Shown: positions 1 to 9,867 of the stretch, one piece after another
How the letters are laid out: every line of letters begins with the position of its first letter
Numbering within the stretch: the first letter of the stretch is position 1
Assembly (NCBI RefSeq): GCF_023856365.1
Contig: NC_064548.1
Span: forward strand, 19,764,461-19,828,460
Length of the DNA stretch: 64,000 nucleotides
Direction of reading: 5' to 3'
Source of the DNA: Brienomyrus brachyistius
Taxonomy: Eukaryota > Chordata > Actinopteri > Osteoglossiformes > Mormyridae
Notes under the pieces: generated by a model
What the model was told of the DNA's origin: nothing
Seen by the model: only the letters and a program-made list of their open reading frames with translations
The model's database searches: none
Program-made: the position numbers and the translations under genes

Positions 1-26
1 TACCGCATTAACTCTGTGGCATCACC

Positions 27-93
27 ATGAAAGCAGCTCCATTGTGGATCCTGGTGTCAATGGCAGGATGTTGTCTGAAACTTGCAGCTGACC
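27..93 (+). CDS. Exon 1: signal peptide of the Ig receptor
   Basis: ATG at 27 opens a Lys-Ala start, a hydrophobic core (LWILVSMAG) and an Ala-rich cleavage region. The exon ends in phase 1 at a strong donor, gtgagt (94-99). A separate signal-peptide exon ending in phase 1 is typical of Ig-superfamily genes. No other in-frame ATG fits the leader. Confidence 0.85.
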
Positions 94-3000
94 GTGAGTA
101 ATTTTTACTTTCACTGAAATTTTTAACACAACCATAATTGGAATGATCTTGACCAATAATCTAAATGGATTCAATAAATTTCAAAATATTTCAAAATTAA
201 ATTCTATCTGTGAACTTCATTAAACCCTTATGAAAGCCTCATTAAGGTTGACTTCTGTCGTCAGCATAAAATTTATGAAAAGTGTCATAAAACAATATCA
301 CATGAAACATTTTGCAAACTCTCGATATTTAACTCTCGGACCAGATATTTATTCATTGATTTTATGTGTGATTCTTTTATTCACTTGAGTCATTAGCAGT
401 ACAATGTTCAGAATACTGTAATACAAACTTCCTAATGCACATTGTATCAAGCTCATATTGCGTCTGTTTATCTCCAGATGTTTTGTATTTGTGTGTCTGG
501 TCTAAATAAAAACAAGAATTAATGAGGCCACTGTCACGCCCGGCTCGTACGATCCTCGTGTGTGCCACGCCCTCCTGATTATCCACATGTGCTTCCCTGA
601 TCGTACCCAGCTGTGTCTAGTTATTTTGATCACTCCTGTCTATTTCAGTCCGTGTCTTACCTCAGTTCCCTGTCCGTCATTGATGTTAGTCGATGTTCGT
701 GCTTCGTCCTTTGATTAAACCCCTAGTTCTGCCCTGTATCCTGTCTGCTTGCCTGATCCTTGCCTGTCTGCCTGCCCGCCTGTCCGTGTGCCTTACCCGC
801 AATCCACGATCGTGACAGCCACAAGATTAGCTGTATACTAACATGTTTTCATTCTGATGATACAATTTGTGAATAAAGGGTACATTACAGGAAACTAGGG
901 TGTAGGACTGTCATTACACTTTAATCTAGATTTGGAGACCATTTTTAGCCATTATTTGTTTATCAAATTTATGCAAAGCAAGCTTTATTTAAGAATATTT
1001 AAGAAGTATTTATCAATGAATATTGATTCCCAGAAAAGAACTTACTGAATCAATCATGAATCCTAATGAAACATGATGTAGATTCATTATGTCACAGCAC
1101 TTAGGGACACTGACTTCTGTCTGTTTTTTCACTGCAGCCTTAATCATGACGAAGTACTTTCTGTCTGGGGAGCGTGATTGGGTCATTCTGCAAAATCCAG
1201 ATCTTACTAACGGAACAGAATTCAGTTGGGAATGGACTTCTCATAATGGGAAGACCCAACAAACTGAAATAGCAAAAATAACATTGTCAGATGACGGCTA
1301 CTCCTGGATATGGGGAAAAGGGGCATCTTTTAATCGACATAAGAACTATGGCATTCAAATGGCACCTAAATTTGCAAATGGAGGATTATTTATTTTTTCA
1401 CAAACGAAACCAACACGGTCCATCCTGGCACAGACTGAAGTGATCGCAGTAAGAGGTAGGTTAACACTGCACTGAGATTTAACACTCATTTAGAGTACAG
1501 TAGTGTTTCTCAAACAGCTCCTAGCTCCCGGTAGCAAAAATGTCTGTCAGGAAGCTGGAAAGGAGCAAAAACGTGGCCTGTCTGGGGGTCCCCAAGGAAG
1601 CATAGATTTAGAGAACAAAATTGGCTATTTCTGCAAACCACCACCCTCCCACAGGCCACAACACCCCATTACAGCAGTTTTATCCTCTTCAATGCTATTC
1701 TCTGGCTTTTCTCCAATCTATTAAATTATATAACATTATTCACTATTGTTTCTTTCTACCATGTGTTTACTGTGTCACATAGGACTGTCATCCTTTTTCT
1801 CTTTGTAATAGCACCTTATCAAAATGAATTGAACTAAATTTAAATATTTTTCCTGTTCCTTTTTCCAGTTGTTGGCCCGCAGTCTGATTCCATCATTGGT
1901 TCTGATGTGAGCTTCAGCTGTGAGGCGTCTCGTCTGCCGGATTCAGTCACACTCCAGTGGGAGAAAAAAGAAAATCACATCCCTAATACCACTCTGCTCC
2001 ACGTCAACACAGCCCACATCATTATCCACAGCGTTGACATGCGGAGCAGTGGAGAATACAACTGTACATTCAGAAAGAATGGACATCTACTCTATTATGC
2101 TATTAAAACGTTAGAAGTCAAACAATGTAAGTGGTTTAATATGGCTGTTTTGAGATTAGCGGTCGAATCTAAGTTCGGCCAGTACTGTTCACAGATACAA
2201 TCTCCATTCTGATGTTATTCAGACTCCATCAGAAAGCCGTACACTCTGTACAGAGAGGCGTCCAACAGCAGTGAAGTTACGCTTATAAACCAACGATACG
2301 ATTGGACCAGCAATCTTCAGTGGTACTGGAGACCCACTTCACGTGAAACTGCGAAGAATAAACAGCCTGTCGGTGCCAGAATGATATTCCCATCTCAGGG
2401 CTTTGATGGTTATTACATACCTCTGCACATCTCACCAGTTACGTATGAGGAAAGCGGAATGTATGACTTATATATTAATGAAGTCTTGTTCAACACTATA
2501 ACACTGGTAACACTTAAAGGTAATTCTTTTTTGCTGCTACTAGCTCTACAGCTATTTTGCATCAGACTATTTGTATTATTACATTTGTGACAATTGAATG
2601 CTTGTCTGTGTTTATCCATTGTTCCCGTGTTCAGTGACTCTCGATCTCCCCGGATGGCTCTTTGGGAACAAGACCCTTGTCCTGACCTGTGAGGTGTCAG
2701 AGACCACAAACCCGTTGACCCTGGCCTGGTTGAGGATGGAGGGGAACAGGGGGGTGCTGGAGAAGCGGGAAGCTCTGAATGACAAACACCTCAACAGGAA
2801 GCTCCAGCTGAGCCTGTCCAACCCCAGCAGAGACCGAATGCACTGGGCTTGTGCTGTTTTCACAGGGAGGGCACTGAGAGCAACGGCGTCCCTGCAGATC
2901 AGCTTACCTGGTATCTTCTTCCTGCATCGCTCCTTCACTCCTTCAGACCTGCCTTTCTGAGAATCAGTGCAGAAGTTAATACAGTAAATTATAAGGCCAC

Positions 3001-5926
3001 ACTAAAAGTTTCACCCCGAGTATTAAACAGTGAAGTTACTCAGGAATTGCAATAAGTTACTTTTTACTTATTAATTCTTTAAAAAGTAATAGTACTAGAT
3101 TACATATTACTTGAAATCAGAAGCAATAAGTTAAGTTACCCATTACATTACTATATTACTTCCCCCCCCCCCCCCACCCCCACCTTCCTTAGTAATGGAA
3201 AATGTACAGCACAATTAGCAAGTTCCATTTAGAACTGAATCCACTTTATTGGAACAAATAACCGACCTCAGTCAAACTCTTCAACTCTCAAACCTAATGG
3301 GATACATTCTGATATATATATATATATATATATATATGGGATTACATCCCGATAAGCCTACTGTAAGGCAAAAATATTGTAAAGCGAAAATGCATTTTAA
3401 TACAGTACACCTAACCCAACAAACATCCTAGCCTAGCCAGCCTTAAACATGCTTAGAATATTTACATTAGCCTGCAGTTGGACAAAATCATTAACACAAA
3501 GCTTAATTTATAAAAGAAAAAGTATTGAATATCACACGTAATTTACAGAATATCGCAATATCGCAAAACGGAGCATCGTAACAGGGGGAGTATCTGTATT
3601 AAAATTCATACAATAAAATCACACACCCTTCAAAGAACTGAGCCTGTGAAACTGAAGCAACATTTCCTGGTTATGTTCCTGCTGTACAAAATGTTTTTAT
3701 ATACAAATGACCAATGACGTTCTGTATCAGGATCAGTCCTTGTCCTGCCCACTCACTTCTGTATGCCAGTTCCCTGTTTGGCCAACAGGTGTCGCTGGCC
3801 ATCCCGTTTGGTGTTAGCTCCTTATGTTTGTCCTGTGCCCCGGGGCTGCTGCATGGCTTAATGAGCTGAGTGGGCAGCTGTCATCCAGGCTTTCCTTTCT
3901 GTTGTGGGGTTGTTCACTTACTTTTGTTTTCTAGTCTTCCCTTATCTGTTGATTGCCCTCATCTGTGCTGTTCCTAGTAATTGTATTGGTCCACACCTGT
4001 CCCTCACTTTCGCCTTGTCATCTGTGCATATATGTGCCTGCCCTTGCCCTTGTTCCTCAGGTGGTCATTGTATTCTGTTGTGTTGCCTTGTGTGCCTTGT
4101 GTGGTTTCCTGTTTTAACTCTTGTTTTACCCTCCTTCCTTGGTTTCACCCCTCATGGTCCCTTTTCGTATCTTGTTTTGTTTTACTTTAAATAAACCCCT
4201 TTGTTTGTGAACCCATACCATGAATAGTCCGTCCTTCACCATGCCTGTCCGTAACAGTTCTGCTGTTCCTCCAGATTTACCCGCTCCATCCGCTTCACAA
4301 GGCAACATTATCCCAATAGTAGCTGCTGTTGGACCACTCAGCGCTGTGTTCTTTTTGGCAGCTCTGGTGCTGTTTTGCAAGAGGAGACACGCAGCAGGTG
4401 AGGCCCCCAACCAGGTCCTTTCCACAGCCATGGGGGAGGGGACTCAATTTGGCAGAGCTGTGAATTGGGACAGGCCAAGTGGCATTTCTGGGGGGGATGT
4501 CACGATGGACATGACTTATCATGGTCATGGGTGGCATTTATGAAGCATTCTTGTTATGCCGAGCTATTTCTAGAAGGAATGTCTGGAATTTTCCATTGGG
4601 ATCAATACACTGCATCTTAATTTTACCCTAGGAGCCTTCAGTGAGTCGTATTATTACTAAACATGTCTAACATTTCATTGACTGTAAACATCCTGTGCAG
4701 ATGTTTCTTCGGACGAGTGGAATATGTGTCCGAGTCAAAAGCAAAGTACAGCAGGGTCCTCAGTTTGCAGGAGTGCAGATGTAGCGTGAGATCTGTGCTT
4801 TACTTCACACCACTGCAGGTCCTGTGGACTGATCTGTATACAGTACTCTTAGCCACTTTGCAAATTATATTACTGACACGTGTCTCCTTCTCCTAGCCAT
4901 TCCTCTGTCACCAAGAGAAGTACAGAATGACTTAGAGCTTGTACCTGCCCAGACTGAAAATATGTACAGCAACGTTATTTATCTCCACGAGGACACAGGT
5001 AGACTGTCATGAGGACACAGCCAAGTGCTTGAAGGTTAAACAAAGATTAGATTCTTCATGTGTGTCTCAAAGCATTCATTTTCTATTGCCATTCTTACAT
5101 AATTCCCTCCTAGGTAACCCTATAAGAACATCAGTTGCGGACGAGAGCCAAGAACTACACTATGCAGCTTTGGTCCTAAGAAGTCTTAGTTCTAGTAAGT
5201 TTAACATCATTCGTCATTCATAACTTATACTTTTTGAAAAAGTTTGTAATAGTTGAAAGTGGTAAAAGTTTGTGAAAGATAAAACTTAAGGTCAAAGAGA
5301 AAAATACTTTTGCGTGCTAAATCAGTTTGTGCATTTTCTAATTAGGAAAAAAAAAAATAACGGCCGTATTAAAATTTCTTCAGGGTTGTATGACATGTTT
5401 TCAATCTATACTGGACATTCTAATGAATCATATACAGAACATACATATATAATAAAACTGACCTTCTGTCCCTAAAATTTACATTCAGGTGCAGTTTGGT
5501 AAATGTTTCTAAAATTCTGGTTCTTAATGCAATTTCATTCTGCGTCTTCCGAGAAGATTCAGCATCTCCTGCCTCTACGATGGTTGAACAGTCATATGCC
5601 GTAAGTTTCAGTAACACATAACTATTACAGTCAAAGGTCTGTCCTGTGCACTATAACAAACTCTTTGCATTTTTGCTACTACTCGGATTAAAAATAAGAA
5701 ACAAAGGATTACGAAATGTTAAACAATATGACTGATTTTGATTTAGTGGCAGTATGTGAAGAAACAAACTTTCATAAATATGGATGTAATATTTAACTAA
5801 TTCAAATATGCAAATAGACTGTTTAAATGCAAATCTGTTTCCATTGGCTACAACACATTTTTTTTCCTGTCTGCACAGGAGCAAACGAATGACGTGGTGA
5901 TCTATTCAGATCCAAGGACAGTGTGA
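27..5926 (+). CDS. Four-Ig-domain type I membrane receptor with ITIM tail (CD4/LAG3-like layout), complete spliced gene
   Basis: Exons joined by GT-AG introns: 27-93, 1138-1455, 1869-2126, 2223-2519, 2635-2910, 4275-4397, 4897-4998, 5114-5194, 5557-5600, 5879-5926. All junctions are phase 1 except the last (phase 0). The sum is 1614 nt, 537 residues plus TGA, with no internal stop. Layout: signal peptide about 1-22, Ig-like D1 23-128, D2 129-214, D3 215-313, D4 314-405, membrane helix 417-439 followed by CKRR, tail 440-537. D2 and D4 hold Cys-Trp-Cys Ig cores; D1 and D3 have no Cys. The tail has an ITIM at Tyr497 (LHYAAL), YSNV at Tyr470, and Tyr475, Tyr521 and Tyr531 (VIYSDP, ITIM-like with Pro at +3). 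Known: ITIMs recruit SHP phosphatases. Inferred: inhibitory receptor of leukocytes. The four-domain order, the Cys-less D3 and the D4 pattern (LTCEVS, then WACAVF) recall CD4/LAG3; an FCRL- or SIGLEC-like teleost receptor is the alternative. The 5' UTR lies mostly outside the window. Confidence 0.85.
532..817 (+). mobile_element. Solo LTR in intron 1
   Basis: The 286-bp segment begins tgtcacg and ends cgtgaca, an inverted TG...CA terminus. It is flanked by an exact 5-bp direct repeat gccac (527-531 and 818-822), as retroviral-type integrase leaves. An attaaa poly(A)-like signal lies near 712. There is no internal coding part, so this is an LTR left after recombination. Family not named. Confidence 0.75.
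1138..1455 (+). CDS. Exon 2: Ig-like domain D1 without cysteines
   Basis: Acceptor ctgcag (to 1137) and donor gtaggt (1456). The 106 codons have N-glycosylation sequon NGT and many Trp/Tyr (WEW, YSWIW), but no cysteine, so the usual B-F strand disulfide is absent. The start of this open frame before 1138 is intronic and should not be read as coding. A diverged V-type membrane-distal domain is likely. Confidence 0.8.
1481..1601. repeat. Fold-back MITE family A, copy 1 (intron 2)
   Basis: It contains the diagnostic pair of inverted segments 'ctcccggtagcaaaaatg' and 'ggagcaaaaacgtgg...ctgtctgggggtcccc' shared with five other sites in the window. It also shares the 5' flank aacactcatttagagta with the copy at 8281, so the mobile unit is longer than the palindrome. 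It sits 25 bp after the exon 2 donor. The right end has decayed. Confidence 0.6.
1869..2126 (+). CDS. Exon 3: Ig-like domain D2 (canonical)
   Basis: Acceptor ttttccag, donor gtaagt. The 86 codons show the Ig core: FSCEA (Cys B-strand), LQWEKK (Trp), SGEYNCTF (the Tyr-x-Cys F-strand motif) and an N-glycosylation site in NTT. The short C-to-F spacing suggests a C2/I-type fold. Confidence 0.88.
2223..2519 (+). CDS. Exon 4: Ig-like domain D3 without cysteines
   Basis: Acceptor gttattcag (to 2222), donor gtaatt (2520). The 99 codons hold LQWYWRP (core Trp) and EESGMYDLYI, the D-x-G-x-Y-type F-strand motif with Asp-Leu in place of the Cys. There is no cysteine in the domain, as in CD4 D3. Sequon NSS present. 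Both neighbouring exons join in phase 1. Confidence 0.82.
2635..2910 (+). CDS. Exon 5: Ig-like domain D4 (canonical, CD4/LAG3-like)
   Basis: Acceptor gtgttcag, donor gtatct. The 92 codons include LTCEVS, LAWLRME and MHWACAVF: Cys, Trp and a W-x-C F-strand. The pattern 'FGNKTLVLTCEV ... WACAVFTGRALRA' resembles D4 of LAG3 and CD4, where W-x-C also occurs. This is the main ground for the family suggestion, made from motif memory rather than a search. Confidence 0.85.
3120..3600. repeat. Intron 5 repeats: poly-C, (TA)n and a decayed DNA transposon
   Basis: A poly-C run lies near 3162-3180 and (TA)n at 3311-3338. From 3338 to about 3597 there is a segment opening 'gggattacatcccgataag' and closing 'catcgtaacagggggagta', which resembles old Tigger-like DNA elements known widely in vertebrates ('aaaatattgtaaagcgaaaa' core). 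No coding capacity remains. Family assignment is from recall. Confidence 0.45.
3723..4256 (+). mobile_element. Probable solo LTR abutting the exon 6 acceptor
   Basis: It begins tgtatc, ends gtaaca (TG...CA), and is flanked by direct gttc (3719-3722, 4257-4260). A poly(A) signal aataaa occurs in 'taaataaacccc' (about 4188-4199). The style (pyrimidine-rich, aaataaaccc then gtccgtaaca end) matches the LTR in intron 1. Its 3' end lies 18 bp before the first base of the transmembrane exon. The 4-bp duplication is short, so the boundaries are less sure than for 532-817. Confidence 0.55.
4275..4397 (+). CDS. Exon 6: transmembrane segment
   Basis: Acceptor tgttcctccag, donor gtgagg, 41 codons, phase 1 at both ends. 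A Pro/Ser stalk is followed by a helix of about 23 hydrophobic residues (417-439) and the stop-transfer CKRRH. Reading through the donor stays open to a TGA ending at 4543 and would give a tail without tyrosines, a possible retained-intron isoform. Confidence 0.85.
4701..4772 (+). CDS. Possible optional cytoplasmic exon
   Basis: A good acceptor (catcctgtgcag) is followed by an open phase-1 frame rich in Ser, Gln and acidic residues (VSSDEWNMCPS). The only phase-compatible donor, gtgcag at 4773, is weak; the strong gtgaga at 4786 gives the wrong phase for the next exon. The core model omits it because exon 6 joins exon 4897-4998 directly in frame. Confidence 0.3.
4897..5194 (+). CDS. Cytoplasmic exons 4897-4998 and 5114-5194: YSNV and ITIM
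   Basis: Two phase-1 exons split by a 115-bp intron (donor gtagac, acceptor ccctcctag). The first encodes the juxtamembrane tail with Tyr470 in YSNV (a pYxN Grb2-SH2 consensus) and Tyr475. The second encodes LHYAAL, matching the ITIM [SIVL]xYxx[LV] exactly. The second exon ends at donor gtaagt (5195). Confidence 0.8.
5557..5926 (+). CDS. Last two exons (5557-5600, 5879-5926) with C-terminal tyrosines
   Basis: The acceptor region reads gagaag, a tandem (NAGNAG-like) site: starting at 5554 instead of 5557 adds one codon without changing frame. The exon ends phase 0 at gtaagt. The last exon follows tgtctgcacag and encodes DVVIYSDPRTV then TGA. Val-x-Tyr-x-x-Pro fits an ITIM except for its last position. 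Confidence 0.75.
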
Positions 5927-7380
5927 AATGGCTGTGCGGGATTCTGTCTGCATTTTCTGTTTTAAACTCCGACACCTTCCGAAACATAATGGAGAATCAA
6001 ACAACTCACACACACACAGACACGCACACATACATTGTCATCCGTTGACTTACATGCTATTGAGTAACCGATTGTACTTAAGTCACGTCAGACCCTTAAC
6101 ATTTATAGAGACGTCTGAAGTAGACGTAGTGGATTTTAGCAGCAAGAACCAAAATGAACTCACTGCACTGACCTTACAGAGGATTTAGTTAGATGTATGT
6201 AATATTGTGTCTTATGTTATGTAGAGTACATTTGACCTCTCCCCAATAATGACCGTGATTGCGTCCAGATTGAGTTACGTCCTCGCTTCCAGGATGAAAC
6301 CCAGATAGAAGTTGAAAGTTACATAAAAGCGCGTTACGCACACCACCATACCACTAGAAGTGCCAGCGCCCTCTGTGGTGCCGACAAAAAACAGCTATGC
6401 AACCATGGAATGGCGCTGGTGTTGACGTTTGCCTTGAGCTCTACGTGGGCTTCAACCAGGGCTGCATCCACTACGTGATCATCAGCACACAGGATACAAT
6501 GGGTGCCAAGTATCTCCAAAAATGCTCCATGAAGATACTTATAGGTGGTTCAGGCGTTGTATAACGGATATGGGTCCCTCCCAGTCACCTGGTTTTAATG
6601 TTTATGTACAGCTCAGTGACAGTATGTCACTCTTTGGACTCTGACCATTGACTGTTCAACGGTCAATAACCATCACACAGTCTCCTAGTTTCTAGGAAAA
6701 AGTAAACATTTTAAAATATATATATATTTTTAAAGAAGAATGACCTTGTATTGCCTGTAGGTGTGCATGTGTGAATGACAGGTGTGTGAGTGTGCCTTGT
6801 GATAGGTTGGTTGTTCCCTGCCTTGTGCTCCTAGCTTCCAGGATTGGTTCTGCATTGGTCCCCCCCGACCCATAATAGGATAAGTGGTTTCAGAAAAAGG
6901 ATGGATGGATGGATGGATGGATGGATGGATGACCCTGCATATAATTGTTATGTGAAAATTCATGGGTTGCTTCTGCATGCACAATAGTCAAGCACAGTTC
7001 CCACAGTCTCTGCAAGAGTTTCCATCAACAATGACCCGCATCAAAAGTCATGGACTTTATAAGGGTCTTTACCAGAAGTGTGGCAGGAGGTTTATGGGGC
7101 TTCATACTGCCATTTGTCTACTTTTGTGACTCATAAAAAAAAGTTGTCCAATTTTATTAAATACTCTTTCCTGTCAGGTGTATTTATATGTAAGACCTAC
7201 AGATGGCAGCATTATAAAGAATATGTAGCGCAGCACTGGATTACAGGCTTGTTATAGTGCAGCATCCTCAAGATATAATATAGGAATATATATAGGAATG
7301 AGATGCAAGGAATATACAAAACAACAGTTTAACTGTATAACCTCAAAAATTGCTCTAGGTGCAAATGATTAATGGATAAC
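5927..7380. other. 3' UTR or downstream intergenic DNA with a 5'-truncated SINE
   Basis: No gene seen. 6730-6931 matches, on the + strand, the 3' half of the tRNA-SINE found complete at 17068 and 55185 (ttgccc-type start, 'gataggttggttgttccctgcc', 'aggataagtggtttcagaaa') and ends in (GGAT)n at 6898-6931. No AATAAA lies close after the receptor stop; the nearest clear one is at 7673-7678 (caaataaag), a candidate but unproven poly(A) signal. Confidence 0.55.
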
Positions 7381-7384
7381 CCTG

Positions 7385-7618
7385 TACTCGGACCCTTGTT
7401 TGTGTAAATGTCTCATAGGATAGATGTGTAGGTTCGAGCTCTGTGCCCATGATTGGAAGGTTGCTTGTTCCAATCCCATGGCTGGTAGAATGAGTTCAAC
7501 ACTGGGTTCGTAAGCAAGATCCTTAATGTCCATAATTGCCCCAGGGATGATATCTGACTCTGCTCTCTTATCCTGACCTTGCTTTGGATTGAAGTATCTG
7601 CTAAACAAATGTAAAATA
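7385..7618 (+). mobile_element. tRNA-derived SINE (second family), + strand
   Basis: A tRNA-like head contains a B-box-like tgttccaatccc. The body contains 'aagcaagatccttaatgtcc...gccccagggatgat...tctgctctct' and the end 'gaagtatctgctaaacaaatgtaaa', the common fish SINE tail (gtctgctaaataaatgtaaa). Diverged, so an old insertion. No target duplication could be identified. Confidence 0.6.
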
Positions 7619-8052
7619 GATAGGGGGTAACAAGAAAAGAAATGCTATATATCTATGCTTGTACAAATAGCAAATAAAGTTTCTGATTTATATTTTCAGT
7701 AGAGGTTCAACTACTGACGAGTGGAGGGGCTTGTCCTCTGGCTGCCCTCTCCGTTTCACAGGTGGTTATAGTGCAGCCAGGAATTATTGGCCATTATATT
7801 GCAGCACCAAATGACAAGGCGGTATGTTGCTCCAATGCTGAAGGCACAATGCATTTGTCTTTTATGACTGTGATGGACGTCTTTATTCATGCGGAATGAA
7901 GAAGACTGTGCCACTTGTAGATTCAAGTGCTGTCCTGTGTTTGGATGAGAGAACAAAGATCTGCTTAATTTCACAGAGTTAGGCCTGTTAGCAGGGTATG
8001 TAGGAAAGAGTCATACAGAAGGATTCTGGTTTGAGTGATAAATCTTATAAAA

Positions 8053-8200
8053 CAGTCACGCGTCGCTTTACGATGGGGAAACTTTCTGAGAAATGTGTCG
8101 TTAGGCAATTTCCATCGTGGCGCCAACATTACAGAGTGTGCTTACACAAACCTAGGAGGTGTAGCCTACTTCGCACCTAGGCTATATGGCATAGTCTAAA
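8053..8200. repeat. Fragment of a DNA element with cgtcacttaacgatg-type termini
   Basis: It begins 'cagtcacgcgtcgctttacg', then 'gagaaatgtgtcgttaggcaat' and 'gcacctaggctatatggcatag'. These strings recur in a widespread vertebrate DNA-transposon family; a longer copy lies at 27867-28338. Only one end is present here. Confidence 0.5.
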
Positions 8201-8280
8201 TAACGATAAGGCTGGTTTCAGCGTGTCCCATCCTGGCCTTCACTGAAGTGAGTGCAGAAGAGGTGGCTTAGCGTTAGCAT

Positions 8281-8418
8281 AACACTCATTTAGAGTAGTG
8301 TTCTTCAGATTGGTCCCAGCTCCTGGTAGCGAAAATGTGGACTGTCTGGCAGGGAGCTGGGAGGAAGCAAAAACTTGGACTGTCTGGAGATCCCCGAGGA
8401 CCGGGTTGGGAATCACTG
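8281..8418. repeat. Fold-back MITE family A, copy 2
   Basis: It contains 'agctcctggtagcgaaaatg', 'ggaggaagcaaaaacttgg' and the end 'gaggaccgggttgggaatcactg'. It shares the flank aacactcatttagagta with the copy at 1481. Confidence 0.65.
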
Positions 8419-9867
8419 TCTCACGTGATCCATTTTGTCTGTGGGGATAGTTGACCTTGAGAGGTTAGTCCAGTACAATTAGACATCTATATATAGATTT
8501 TTTTTGTCTGCTACCAAGGTTTCGAATACAAGCAAGAAACACTGATATTAGTCAGCAGAAGGAGTAAAAACTCACATTTCCAGTGCACTTCATACTTTTC
8601 ATAATAGCCTGGTAGTTTTATGAAAAAATGAGGTGACACCACAGTTGCTTATGACCCGAGCCCCTTTGCAGGGCAGATACGTGCTTGCAGAGAACAATGC
8701 AAATGCAAAGAAGGCATGCATCTCAGCTTGCGTACCAGAGGGTGACCAATCCGTGGGCCCGCTTGTGGCTGAAGGAAGCTGGACCCCAAGAGCTGATGAA
8801 TAATCCCTCAGCCAGACGCTGGGCCTGAGCTGGGCGAACCCAAGAAACGCTCACCGCGGAGCCTCCCCGCCCGCCTTGAAAGCCTGAAAGCGAGGGTCTG
8901 GCTCGGGGCCCGGCCAAGAACCCTGTGCCGGTTGGCGTACTATGCCGATGAAGGCTCTGCTCACAGCTCCAGTTGGCCCCGTCCCAGTCTCCTCCCAGAC
9001 CTTTACCTTATGTCTTCCGTGATTACAGAGATACACCTGTTCACCTAGAAGCTTTGTATTTATGATTCTCATCAACTGTGCACATGATTGCATAGAAAAT
9101 GTATAACTGTAATGAGTGCCTTGTCATTGTAGTTTTACAGAGTCATAGTGGTCTGTTTGCTAAACCCTGAGGACAGACCATTGGTCAAATCTTGCCTTTA
9201 TCTGCTGAAGAGAGCCTCCTGTATCTACAGTTTATAACACCTCTAAATCCATATCATCACAGTTCTTCAGATCTTAGTCCTGTCCTCCCTCTCATACAGT
9301 AGTTATGTGACTCCTGCAGTAACTCCAGGCTGAGAGCCTAGTTAATGCTGAAAAGCAGACAATGCCCATCGCCGCCTGAATTACAGACTACTGCCTTTAA
9401 AAGGCACCCTCGTTCCCCCATGTGCCTCATGAGATATCAACACAGATATCTATCTGTACAGTATATCTAAAAACCCATTTCAATTTTGTCACCAACAGGG
9501 TTTGGACGCCCCCTTTAAGACGACAACACAGGGATTTTTGTTAGAGAATGCATTTATTTGACTTCCCCCAAAACATTTGTGCCCTCCCACGCTTTACATA
9601 TACCCACCCCATCCACAGATACATATGCTGGAAACCCACCCAGTTGTCCATATATCTGATCTCCAACTGGGGTCATTGTACCCGAAGCCCACTGCACAGG
9701 AACCCCTTTTCTAACCCATTTCACAGCAGGGCCAATTTGCTAGAATTTGTCACATTTTGTGAAGTTCCAAATTAAGGGACACATATTTTTTTGTGTTTGG
9801 TTTAATAAATGAGTGCTTAAGTTGTAGATTTCCAATGACAAAAAGTGACTGGAATTTTACTTTAACC
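8419..9867. other. No gene recognised
   Basis: Unique-looking sequence. A GC-rich patch at about 8730-9000 gives overlapping minus-strand open frames of 64-80 codons with random composition; no splice or start context supports them. Confidence 0.5.

Noticed and set aside
1089..1137. ATG at 1089 as a gene start
   Set aside because: The stretch before 1138 is the intron's pyrimidine tract and acceptor; the signal-peptide exon at 27-93 supplies the start in phase.
2612..2938. 108-codon minus-strand frame
   Set aside because: Shadow of the D4 exon on the opposite strand.
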